Of a DNA stretch of 64,000 bases, positions 30,767-40,902 are shown in pieces (the first letter of the stretch is position 1; every line of letters starts with the position of its first letter). The notes under the pieces are model-generated. The model worked only from the letters and a program-made list of their open reading frames with translations, made no database searches and was not told the origin of the DNA. The position numbers were made by a program, and so were the translations under genes. Source of the DNA: Strigamia acuminata (Eukaryota > Arthropoda > Chilopoda > Geophilomorpha > Linotaeniidae); contig OX442320.1 in the NCBI GenBank assembly GCA_949358305.1, positions 2,930,259-2,994,258 of the forward strand, written 5' to 3'.

Positions 30767-31246
30767 CTAAAACTCCTTCATCGACCACGGTGTGTCACCT
30801 CTTGGCCTCGCAAAATCGTGTTGCATCGAGTCAGGGGTTGCACGAGCCAAAATAGGTCCAAAAAGCGCTCCAAATGTCGAGGCATCTACTCCTAAATTCT
30901 CCAAACTGGTTATATGTAAGTCACAAAAATCGTACAGTTCACGCAAAGCAACAATGTTATTCGCATCTTTTACGGGCTTCATTTCAAGAAATTTCTGCAT
31001 GTGAGCGTTGATAATTAAATCGGGTTTACCAAATCAATTGGTCAGCAAATCGATCGCGCTGTCGTAATTTCCGTCGGTCACCGTCAAGCCACTTATCGCG
31101 TTGGCCGCTAATCCCTCCACCATCGACCGCAAGTAAACGAATTTCGCCGTTTTGGGAAGCGAGGTGTTGTTGTGCACACTGAGCTGGAAGTTTGCCCAGA
31201 ATCGTGTCCACGTCTCGGGCGTCCCTTGAAACTTCACTACTTCCAG
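30767..31246 (-). pseudogene. BEL-1 gag remnant
   Basis: Typical BEL/Pao Gag passages are present: VVKFQGTPETWTRFWANF, an LPKTAKFVYLRSMVEG region, LIINAHMQKFLEM and a PWSMKEF motif. A TGA at 31,034-31,036 interrupts where relatives have Arg before FG, and the frame ends at TAG 30,767. Both are single-codon stops in an otherwise continuous frame. About 100 N-terminal residues usual for this family are missing because the sequence is replaced by atlastin-like coding DNA at 31,247. Confidence 0.85.
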
Positions 31247-31588
31247 CTGAGTGTCCATTAGGAAGATGGCGACGTCGTCTATGACGAACGGTTCGGGCCA
31301 GAGCCAGACGCTAGTGGTGACCTCGCGGGCGCCGTCCGTCCAATCGAATCCTTCTAGGACTTGATGGACGTCCGCGCGGAGCCAATCGGGAGCGCGGTTG
31401 CGGCGGAAGTAGCGGATGAAAAATTTTAGGAGGAAGGACTTGCCTTTTCGGAACGCTCCTGCGATAGTGATGATGGCCACCTTGAGTTTGTGCGTTTTTT
31501 TGTGCGTGAGAATGTTTCGGGTGAGGCGCGGGTTGAGTTTGAGGTGTTGGGGGTTGGTGAGGTCGACGGACACTATTTGGGAAGCCAT
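31247..31588 (-). pseudogene. Atlastin-like GTPase N-terminal part, joined to BEL gag
   Basis: 114 codons from an ATG at 31,588 (MASQIVSVDL...) match the start of atlastins. IVSVDLTNPQHLKL precedes the hydrophobic strand, then an intact P-loop (GAFRKGKSFLLKFF), a GFDW motif, the switch region with ETT-like EVTTSVWLWPEPF and the G3 motif VAIFLMDTQ. At that Gln the sequence passes in frame into BEL-1 gag. Unlike the copy at 16-17.7 kb, its P-loop is intact and it has no stops before the junction. The rest of the G domain and the membrane part are absent, so it cannot be a working atlastin by itself. Confidence 0.85.
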
Positions 31589-31749
31589 TGCTGGTTTGTC
31601 TCATCTGTTGGTTTTGCCTGGTGTTGGGCTGCTGCTGGGGCAGTTCATTTCTTCGGCAGGGAGGAGTAAGGTAATGATAAATCGAGGGGGAATTCATGAG
31701 GCATTGAGAGAAAATAGACTTGATCAGTACAGTTTGTGATGAAATATTT

Positions 31750-32790
31750 TTTAAAAAAATAAGAATTTTAATATTATGAAATTTCTTTTGTAAAATGAAG
31801 TTTTGCCCGCAGAGAAATGATTAAAATCAAAATTGTCTTGGGATTTTGCATTTTCTCAATTAGGGAAAGTTGAAAAATTCACCACAAGATTTCGTTGCGA
31901 TGCACTAAAGCGCCAAAATCAAAAATTGTCATCAACCTAAAAGTCTCGTCAAGAACCTGGACATTGTTGTTGTTATTAATACACCACACGCATCATATAC
32001 GATGGTATAATTTATTTTAATTTGTATTCATACATTTAAATGACTTGTTTGGCATCCCAAATGAACTATACACATTTACAATCATAATCGTAAATCTTAC
32101 ACTTCTAGTCCGGTGTACAACAATCATCATTCGTTTTGCAATTTGCTCGAAATCTGCCACATCCACTGACACCGGCAATACTTTTTATTTTTTTAAATTA
32201 AAAAATTAATAAAACAGAAATTTTGAATTAATTTGATCGATAATTTTGTTCAAATTGATCGATTTTAACCTACAATTCAAGAGTGCCAAGACGAGGAATA
32301 GAAAACCCAAACTGAGATACAAATCTCCTTTCATTGTGCAAATATTCATCAAATATGCACGACAATAATTGGCCACTTTGCTTCGCTAATTTATGAAAAA
32401 TAGCGGATGTTTTTATGCCTACACTAAACATCATCGTTAACTAATTATATAATCGTCTTGACTACATTCTCATTGAATTGGAAATATTTCTACCATATCA
32501 TCGGTATCATACAAGTGGATTAATGTTGCATCACCGGTGTTAGTTATTATTAATTTGGTGAAAACATAAACATGTATTGGATGCACTTTTACATTTGACG
32601 AGTGCAGTCTGAGATGAAATTACGAAATAAAAATAAAAATTGTAAAATTATTCCGAAATAAAAAATGAGCAGAATTTCTTTTTTCAAGCAACGAAGCGTT
32701 ATTTATGAAACAATAAATAAAAACAAAATTATTTCTTGTTTTGCATTCTTTTTTTAAATCCATTTAACATATCACGTTTCGGTTGTGTAA
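31750..32790. other. Gene-free stretch
   Basis: AT-rich sequence without a supportable gene, repeat or RNA between the atlastin-like fragment and the first trace of the tandem gene family. Confidence 0.4.
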
Positions 32791-32809
32791 AATATTTCGC
32801 CTGTTTCAG

Positions 32810-32938
32810 CGAGCATGTCGCGGATTGCCCGATTGGCGGATTTAGCAGAACGACTACCGAGTACTGACCCAGGTGTTGTATTCGGCGATTCAATCTAACT
32901 GCTGCATCACTGGGAACATCCCGAAAGGCATTTACGTG
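32810..32938 (+). pseudogene. Orphan last-exon remnant of the tandem family
   Basis: Follows a good acceptor (CCTGTTTCAG) and begins CGAGCATGTCGCGG, like the last exon of copy 1 (35,159). It regains clear similarity at GTATTCGGCGA and at TGCATCACTGGGAACATCCC, then GAAAGGCATTTA. Middle parts are missing and no ORF remains. It shows that the family once had a further copy upstream. Confidence 0.7.
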
Positions 32939-33429
32939 ACGTGAACAACAAATTAATGCGAATCGAAATGAATTTGTAATAAGCGTTCAACAGTATGCTC
33001 GTTTAGAACCAAAACGAACAATTACTAGATTTTATTATTACGCAGGGCACAATTTTAGTTGATTGCTCATCAGTTGGAAAATAAAACATACAATTCAATT
33101 TTGTGTCGTTCAACACAAGAAACATACAACCGCAAATCTGGCACCGAATGCTTATTCCCCGTTGAATAGCGCCCAAATTGCACCTCGGGTTGCTTTTAGG
33201 GGTCGGCTTTGCTGCACGGCGCGATCAATTCCACATCGCAACAATTAAATTTCTCACATCAACATTTTTTTAAAAACTAAAAAAACACACGCAATATTGC
33301 ACGATCGCAGCAATAAATTCATTTTTTTGATCAAGTCTTTGAGATTTTAACGTGCAAAAACCGTTTTGTTCGTCATTTTGTGTAAATGCGTGTCCAAGGC
33401 GATTGATTCAACAGTCGGGCAAAGAATCG

Positions 33430-33555
33430 AAATGCGCATGCACCAGCACGCGCGCATTTGTTGTGAAATGCTTAGCAACAGCTCCCAAACACGGGCTAAA
33501 GTGAGACTAGGACTAAAATGGCCCGGAAAAAAACCTAAAGACACGAAACAAAATT
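33430..33555 (+). promoter_or_regulatory. Conserved 5' block of family copy 1
   Basis: Two motifs recur before the ATGGCG of all four copies: an upstream AGCAACAGCTC-like block followed by CGCAAACGCGG, and GACTAGGACTAAA, then GGCCCGGAA with an A run and AAACGAAACAAAAT touching the ATG. The block is better conserved than the coding exons. No TATA box is seen. It is probably core promoter and 5' leader; that is inference. Confidence 0.65.
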
Positions 33556-35593
33556 ATGGCGTGTTTTGCCTGCGGGCGGCAGCCGTCAGGAGCTTATCCT
33601 GGGTAAGACTTGGCCGACACTCGACGCGAATCGCTCGAAACGGCGAGAAGGAACGCGGCGAGCGAATTTCGCACGAATAAACGAGAAAAAAATGTCTAAA
33701 TTCACATGGCTTTTTAACCCTAAATATTTTTTTCTTCTTTTTCTTTTTTCTATTCCATTTCGGCGCGTAGAATTAAGTACGGGAAACCACTGAAAGAAAT
33801 TTACACCGAAGGAAATACCATACACCCCTACGTGGAGGTAGGACTAAATTGCATTCTTTATGGCGGCTCACTGAATGTTTTTCGCTTTTTAGGGTTTGAT
33901 AAGACATGCAGTCACGCAGAAAACAAATATTTCCCTTCCCGCAACAGTCACTACTCGATCGCTGAAGAAGTTGCGGAAAACGCTCAAGAAACCTTCGGAT
34001 GGACTCGATTTCAACCGGCTGAGAGTGAGCGGACACTTGGCATTGGCCTCGGTCAAGGTGAGGCTTCGTAGCCATTTCATATGCGATTTGAAGGGCGTAA
34101 CGCGGATTGAAGGGGCCCATATGCAATTATTTTCATAGAAATGCATTAGTTTTCTTACAAATGCATTAATTCTTTCTAAAAATACATTTATTCTTGCTAA
34201 AAATGCAATTATTCTTTCTAAAAACGCATTAATTTGTCTAAAAGTCCATTAATTTACAATGCATTAATTTTCATTAATTTCTCAAGCCCAAAAAAAAAAA
34301 TTTATTTCTGGTAAAAATACAATTTTCTCTGAAAATGCACCATTTTCCACCCGAATGCGAAGCTGTCCCGTCCCGCGTGTCCGAATCCTCAATCCCCCAC
34401 ATCATCCCCACACAACCTGCACTAAGCCATCATTTCCTCGTTTTCAGGACCTTCTGGACCGCTTACCTGCGCCGTTGCTAGTTAAAAATTGGCAAACCGC
34501 AACCAACTGGTCGAAGATTACCAAAGAAATCCAATACAGCAGCGAAACATTAGAAGATGAAGATGACGATGTTTCAACCGATCAACAAACTGCAAACATC
34601 AGCAAAATCAAACTGTAAACAAAAGCACAAATCAATCAAAAAATTCGCAATTCTCACCCCAAATCTCTCCATCCAACAGAGCTTTGCAGTCAATGGAAGC
34701 AGTCGATTTGCTCATGCTGAAGTACGTGGTGGCGCTGATCAAAGTGTTGGCATCCGACGAAGTGAGTGTTCGACCGCAGCGCCTTCTACCGCTCTGCGCC
34801 TACTACGCCGAAGTGCTGGTCAGCAACAAGAACAGGAAGTTGGTATATAAAAGCGCCGCCATTTTGTCGCTCACAACTCGAGTCTGAATTTCTTTAAATG
34901 AATCCGACAGGAACTCAAGAACGTAATCAAATCGCTCGAGTACATAGTGAGCAATGCGGACGAAATCTTCGACTGCACGGTCGACGAGCTGTTGATCGCG
35001 ACCAAAGGCGATGATAAAGACAAGAAACTCGAGATGACCGGATGGCCGCCCAGCTCCCTCACGTTGCAGACGGACCCATCGACGGCCACAGATGTGAAAA
35101 TGACGTTTCCTTTTTAAATTTTATGTATTTTATTGATTTTTCTTGTCTTTTCTTGCAGCGAGCGTCTGATCGAAGCGCGACGAGCGTGTCGCAGCGAGCG
35201 CGGTCGGTTTCTTCGGCGGAGCCGCGCAAGAAAACATCGAAGGCGGAGTACGTGGATTTGGCGCAGCAGTTGGCGCAGGTGTCGTACTCGGCGACGCAGC
35301 CGAAGAAGCCGTTCACGAGCGCGCGGGAAGAGGACGAGGACGAGGAGTCGATGCGACGAATCTGCATCACGGGCAACATCCCGAAAGGCATTTATTTGTC
35401 GCAGACGTCGTCGCGCTTGACGGACAACGCGAGCATTTTCACGGACACGGGCGTGTCGATTTCGATCAAGGGACTGGACGTGAACGATAATCGGCTTCAC
35501 GAGAACGATGTTTGGAATTACTTGGTGGACAACATGGAGCAGCAGATTTCGGAAGCAAGGGCCTCACTCAGATATTTCCCCAATTTGATATGA
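33556..35593 (+). CDS. Unrecognised spliced gene, best-preserved copy 1
   Basis: Exons with consistent splice sites: 33,893-34,057, 34,448-34,614, 34,680-34,842 (or ending at 34,761, see below), 34,911-35,093 and 35,159-35,593. Phases agree at every joint, giving about 370 codons to the TGA at 35,591. Introns are 65-390 bases. A first exon from ATG 33,556 to 33,602 (donor GTAAGA) is likely, but its phase does not fit the next exon as drawn, so the 5' end is unresolved. The protein has helical segments (LLMLKYVVALIKVLAS, ELKNVIKSLEYIVSNADEIF), a Ser/Arg-rich low-complexity part at the start of the last exon and a conserved tail (ICITGNIPKGIYL; DVWNYLVDNMEQQ). I do not recognise the family. Other copies use the donor after ASDE, which would drop the segment 34,762-34,842 here. 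Confidence 0.7.
34140..34330 (+). repeat. Degenerate TGCATTA repeats in intron
   Basis: Loosely periodic AAATGCATTAATTCTTTCT units, about 25 bases apart, fill the intron before the second exon of copy 1. Similar TGCATTT-rich stretches occur beside the other copies. Confidence 0.6.
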
Positions 35594-35829
35594 TTTGAAA
35601 TCTGTTCTTTCTAGTGATTAAAATTTGTAATAATACTGTAGCCATAGTTTCATTTACCCGATGTCTTAGTTTGGTACACCTTGCTTACTGTACAAATCTG
35701 GAGTAATAAACGTTGAACAGTAGAGTCATTTACAACCAAAAAAGAGGAGAGTCACATGGTTTCTGACAAAGAATAAGGAAATGCAATTCATTTAATGCTG
35801 GTTAGAAAATTCGTCGATGATTTATACGA

Positions 35830-36000
35830 AATTGCATTTTATTATGTAAATACGCATTTTCTTGTGTAAAAATGTGTTTACCTGTGCAAAAAGGCATTTA
35901 CTTGTGCAAAATTGCATTTTATTTATGAAAAAAGATGCATTTTATGTGTGAAAAATGCATTTCATGTGTGAAAAATGCATTTCATGTGTGAAAAAGAGGA
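35830..36000 (+). repeat. TGCATTT repeat array
   Basis: About nine units of a 20-25-base motif around AAAATGCATTT.TTGTGTG. The last three are nearly identical (TGCATTTCATGTGTGAAAAA). It lies between copy 1 and the truncated copy at 36,090. Confidence 0.8.
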
Positions 36001-36089
36001 TTCGCATAACAACAGTTCGGAAACGCGGGTTGAAGTGTGACCAGGACTAAAATGACTCGGAAAAAAACCTAAAGAAACGAATCTAAATT

Positions 36090-36328
36090 ATGGCGCCACG
36101 TGCGCGTAGGTGGGACTTCGAACAGATCGTCGGTTTTATTTGCATAACACTATTTGGTTTACATTGTTTGATGCTCGTACATAAAATGAAGTAATGTATA
36201 CAATGTGTGTAGCGCAAAATAATAATATTTATTTTCCGGAAATTGCTACAACTAGTGCGGTAGCCACGACTTTCTCTGAACTCCAATCCAAGCTGCACAG
36301 AGTGACCCAAACATTCGTTGAAGCCCAG
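36090..36328 (+). pseudogene. Truncated family copy 1b
   Basis: The conserved 5' block (about 35,998-36,089) leads to ATG at 36,090. This opens a short hydrophobic ORF (FEQIVGFICITLFGLHCLML). The second exon homologue follows (NIYFPEIATT..., with SELQSKLHRVTQTFVEAQ), ending at a good donor, GTGAGC, at 36,329. The two are in different frames with only about 20 bases between them, so either a micro-intron or decay must be assumed. No later exons of this copy were found before the next unit begins. Confidence 0.55.
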
Positions 36329-36510
36329 GTGAGCATTGTTTTCATTTGTTTTCAACCGCTTCTAAGGCCCATGTGTATGTGTGAAGCGTTTACCTTTTTG
36401 AAGGGGGCATGTGCTACGGGTCCGACCAGGCCCCGCAATCTAATGGGGCCCCCTGATCTAAATACACATCTATGAAATGCAATTTTTTCACGTAAAAATG
36501 CAATTTTTCT

Positions 36511-36750
36511 GCTTGACCCAGTGCATAATAATTTAATGTTAACCACGTTTTTGTTTGTTCAAGAAGAAATTAGGTTTAAAAGTCGCAACCAGTTTAAATT
36601 TAGCCAGTTTTTACTTATTAGTTTTACTTCAAAATCGGGTGTAAATTAAAACAGACAGAAGATGGCAGCATGTGTTCAAACGAATGAAATTGCTGCAGTA
36701 AAATTAATCGCAGTGAAAGTTGACGTATTTCGAGTGAAGCCAATTGTGGC
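36511..36750 (+). repeat. Segmental repeat, unit 1
   Basis: Starts GCTTGACCCAGTGCATAATA and contains CAACCAGTTTAAATTTAGCCAG and AAACAGACAGAAGATGGCA. Two further copies lie at about 37,745-37,970 and 40,430-40,725. They mark the edges of the tandemly duplicated segments that carry the gene copies. Confidence 0.8.
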
Positions 36751-37744
36751 GGTTCCTGTTCCAGGACGGAATTGTAGTCTTCGGGGATGCAACTGAATTG
36801 CAGGGCAAACGAAAAGACCGAGTGGACGGCTTTGCACACGCGCCGGAACCACTCTGGCTCATGTGTACTTTACCTTGGCTACAAGTCCGGATTGAAGAGC
36901 ACATCCGCACGGGCCCAACGTTTAATGGACTCCATGTACACGCGTGGAAATTAAACAATAATATCTTTATATCGCTTGTGTTCAATTTACAGTTTATATT
37001 TCTGATTTCGGTCCTGTGTAATGGCTTTTCTTGATTCTGGTTCCGTGTAATGGCATCTGATTCATGCACAATTTGAATTCAATTTATGAGATGAATATTT
37101 GGGAGTTGTATAACTAAATTGCTCGCAAGTTAGTCATTAATTATATTTTCTGGCGCTGTGTAATGACATTTCTTTTACACATAACTGTGACCCGTATGTA
37201 GTAAATTATCTGTCATCATTTAATCTGTAAGAAGTATCTAATTTGAGCATAAACTGACTACAGTTTATGCCTTAAAAAAGTCTTGATCTGTTTTCATTAA
37301 GCGGTTTGGCCGCCTAAGTTTACCAAATCTGGAATGCCTTGATTCATTACTCTTTGCCGGACACAATCTCCTCACGACCACAAGGTCGTCATCAACATTC
37401 CCAGACATGGAGGTATTCATCATCCATCGCCACGTCCAGTGAATTCTGTGGCAGTTTTTCATAGACCCGCAGAATAGAAGCGGACGAAATGTGTTTGTAC
37501 AAAATGTTGTACAAACGGGCTCAAGTAAGTAAGGGGTTAACCAATAGGAGTTAGGACAACGTTGTGGTGGTTTTGAAGTTTTTAGGTAGGAAACAAACTG
37601 GATATGCAAGAGACATTCGAGATTCAGTCTTTCGTCTTAATCCGAATTCGTAGCAGGTGTGAGTGACATACGCATAATGAGGAACAAAGGGTAACACTGG
37701 ACAATTTATAACACAAAATCGGACGTCCGCGATGTTGGCTTCTC
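36751..37744. other. Gene-free stretch between family copies
   Basis: No exon of the family and no other gene could be supported in this stretch. Confidence 0.4.
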
Positions 37745-37970
37745 TGCTTGACCCAGTGCATAATAAACTCATGTTAACCACGTTTTTGTCTATTCTTGAA
37801 GAAATTTACTTTAAAAATCGCAACCAGTTAAAATTTAGCCAGTTTTTACTTCAAAATCGAGCTACAAAACTTCAAATCTGTCTCGTGGCCAATTTCGGTT
37901 TGAATACAAAAATTGGGAATTGTAAGACGTGGAGATTAAAACAGACAAAAGGTGGCAAAATGAGTTGAAA
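37745..37970 (+). repeat. Segmental repeat, unit 2
   Basis: Second copy of the repeat described at 36,511, including GCTTGACCCAGTGCATAATA and the TTTAGCCAGTTTTTACTTC part. It directly precedes the promoter block of copy 2. Confidence 0.8.
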
Positions 37971-38100
37971 ACTTGAAATCGCGTGGGCTCGCGCTTGTGC
38001 ATTTGTTAGAAAACGCGTAACAACAGCTCGCAAACGCGGCACACGGTGAGACAAGGACTAAAAAGGCCCGGAATAAAAACTAAAGAAACGAAACAAAATC

Positions 38101-39590
38101 ATGGCGATCCGAAAGAGTGATTGGCAGCGGTGGTGTTCTGGTTTGTGCTTTGTTATGCTTTTTACGCTGACTATCACTTGCTTGGGAAAGTATAGGGTGT
38201 ATAGAAGGTATGCGTAGTGTAAAGTATATGAACGTGTATCTCTTGCGAAGAAAAACTAATATTTCTTTTCCGGCAACTGTCACAAACAGAATCGAAAAGA
38301 CATCTCTTGTTGAATTCTGTTTAAGACAGCTGAAACCGAAGGAACAAATGAAAGCAGCCGAGGTGAGGATTGGTATTCATTTTCTCAAGCGCTTTTAAGG
38401 CCCATCCACTGTACACATAAGCTTACAAGACCCCATTGAAAGGCCACATCGGCCCCCCATTCCATTGTATAAAATGAAATGCATTCATTTAATTCAAGAA
38501 AAAAATTTGAATAAATTTTTAAACAGTAAATGCGTTTTTGTGCATTTAAATTCACAAAATAAAATTTATTTCTTGAAAATTAAATATATTTTTACACGAA
38601 AATGCATTTATTCGCCTGAATTCGGACTAATCCTCGATAACTTAATGATTTTTTTAATACTCAGGACGTTATGGAATTGATACGTAATTGCAAAAGTATG
38701 GAAGTCGACACCGACCGCGCAAACGGTTCTAAAGAAATTGTATTGACAAGTAAAGTTAGCGAGAATAAAGAGTTTGACCTAGCACTACATTTGGACGGTT
38801 TGAAAGCGTAAAAAAAAAAAGCCGCCGATTAATCAAATTTGTACATTCTACTCGTACATGATATTTCTCTTTACCAGGAATTCGCAGGCAATGAATGAAA
38901 CGAAAGAATTGGCATCCGACGAAGTGAGTGTTTGACCGCAGAAACTTTGACTACTCTGCGCGTATTTGTCACCCGGAAACGAATTTTGCAGGGATGGGAG
39001 ATCACAGTAAAGAGATTGCAGTATTTAATGAACTACGCGATCGGTATCACCGAAGATTTACTGGACGAGCGTTTGGCCGAAACCAAAGGCGACGTCAAAG
39101 AGAAAGATGTGGACGTCACCGACTGGATGCCCAGTTCGTTCGCGCTGCCGACAGACCGACCGACGGCCGCAGATCTGAATTAAAAGAGTATTACTTAGAA
39201 TTAGTTATTAAATGCGGGTTTCGATGCAATTTACAGGCGTGGAACCATCGATTTATTCGTCAGGAGTGAATCCATGAGAAAATCCCCAGAGAAATAACCG
39301 AAAAGCATTTTTTGTTTTGTTTAGAAGTGAAGCGAAATCATATATAGGAGCACTATATAGCTTTTAGTTGTATTGACCGTTAAATTTTTAGTTGTGTAAA
39401 GTATTTTGCATATTTCAGCGAGGATCTAGCACGTCTCGGCGTGCTCGACCATGTCAGCAGCGTAACGAGAGATAGAACAACTAATTTGGGAAATAATGAT
39501 TGGAATTACTTGGTGGATAATACAGTCCAAGATATTTTGGAATCAAGGGCCTCGTTCGGATATTTTTCTAAATTTAATGTCAATTGAAAT
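38101..39590 (+). pseudogene. Family copy 2, decayed
   Basis: Conserved 5' block (about 37,985-38,100), then ATG 38,101 with a hydrophobic, signal-like start (CFVMLFTLTITCLG). Homologous exons: to 38,362 (NISFPATVTNRIEKTS...), 38,665-38,807, 38,878-38,923 and 38,992-39,174 (GWEITVKRLQYLMNY...). Damage: the third exon has lost about 14 codons; the donor after 39,174 is CT instead of GT; the last exon (from 39,419) reaches a stop early and lacks its middle, keeping only DWNYLVDN and SRASFGYF-like traces. The first hydrophobic ORF and the next exon are out of frame with each other. It could still make a short protein, but not the copy 1 product. Confidence 0.65.
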
Positions 39591-39599
39591 GTGTTTTTT

Positions 39600-40425
39600 C
39601 TAGTAATGTACATTTGTAATAATACTGCAGTTTGATTGTGATAGTTTTAGTTACTCGCTGTCTTAGTTCGGTACATCTTGTCTCAATGTAGAAATTTTGA
39701 GTAATAAATCTACACATCTGTGACGATGACGACCACAACTCCTACCAAATGGTAGCACCGGGTATCAGAAATACAATGCAAGTGAATTATGTACGAGTTT
39801 AAAATAGAACAAGATGTTTTCTCAAAACATGACACATTTATTGGGTTCAACCAATGTAAATAACACTAAATTATACAGTCACTAATGCCGACGTTTGGCC
39901 AATTAATCAACTACGATACTAAACTCTATAATAAAGTGGCCAAATGGCCCTAAATTAATATCATTACGTATTCGTGGATCCTTGGTCTGGGAACGGATAA
40001 ACTCCCGCTCAACCGGAGTTATAGATGTCGTCTAAGCCGGCTGGCCGCGTCCTTGAGTCCGGGTCGGCTTCGCGGTCCTTGTTCGTGTCATGTAATTCAC
40101 CGTGAGTTGATCCATATTAATTCATATTTTGAATAAGAGCCACGCCTCTTAATCGATAAAATACGGTATTCAAGTTAACTGGTTATTATGTAAACTGGTA
40201 TTTGTAAGAGACATTTGAATTCTCGTAATTCTAATAAAGTGATTTTGTTGAAAACTGATTGAAATTTTAACTCATGTAATGATTTTTTGCTCGAACTAAA
40301 TTAAACATGCTTTGCATTCACAGAACAAGTTTATTGTAACATGTTTGGGGTAAATATGCATAATCAGAAACAAAGGGTTAAACTGTACAATTTGTGACAC
40401 AAAACCGGACTTCCGCAATGTTGGC
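39600..40425. other. Gene-free stretch between family copies
   Basis: 3' flank of copy 2 and sequence with no supportable gene. A TAGTAATGTACAT..GTAATAATACTGCAGTTTG block here is shared with the 3' flank of copy 3 (about 42,230-42,340). Confidence 0.4.
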
Positions 40426-40429
40426 TGCT

Positions 40430-40725
40430 CTGCTTGACCCAGTGCATCATAAATTCATATTAACAACGTTATTGTTTGTTCATGGAGTAATTTAGTTAAA
40501 AAATCGCAACCAGCTTAAATTTAGTGAGTTTTACTTCAAAATCGAGTTACAAAACTTCGAATCCATCGCGTGGCCAATTAGGGTTTGAGTATAAAAATTG
40601 GAAATTGTAGAATACGTGTAAATTAAAACAGGCAAAAGATGGCAGCATAAGTTCAAACGAATGAAATTGTTCCAGTAAAATTCGCAGTGATAGTTGACGC
40701 ATTTCGAGTGAAGTGAATCGTTTCA
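40430..40725 (+). repeat. Segmental repeat, unit 3
   Basis: Third copy of the repeat first described at 36,511. It starts GCTTGACCCAGTGCATCATA and ends near CGCATTTCGAGTGAAG, upstream of copy 3. Confidence 0.8.
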
Positions 40726-40902
40726 TTCGTGACAACCTGTTATATAGTTACCTTGGTGACAACGAATCAATCTCGCTTCCGAGACCAAGAGTGAAAATGC
40801 GCATTTGTTACAAAACGCGTAGCAACAGCTCGCAAACGCGGGATACAGTGAGACTAGGACTAAACAGGCCCGGAAAAAAAGCTTAAGAAACGAAACAAAA
40901 TC

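Larger units (their letters stand above)
17908..31246 (-). mobile_element. BEL-1, decayed BEL/Pao element, 5' end missing
   Basis: The coding remains lie at 18,090-18,605 and 26,906-31,246, split by Gypsy-2. The order on the reverse strand is gag, zinc knuckles, protease, reverse transcriptase, RNase H, integrase. The element has stops at 31,034-31,036 (TGA where an Arg codon is expected) and 30,767-30,769 (TAG), and frame changes near 29,020, 27,770-27,830 and 27,480. The 5' LTR and the first part of gag are absent: the sequence changes abruptly at about 31,246/31,247 into an atlastin-like gene. Confidence 0.9.

Noticed and set aside
17240-31036. Idea of a recoded TGA, since TGA replaces Trp in the atlastin copy and Arg in BEL-1 gag
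   Set aside because: The two sites call for different amino acids, TAG and frameshifts also occur, and the intact ORFs nearby end normally at TGA, TAA or TAG. Decay is the simpler explanation.
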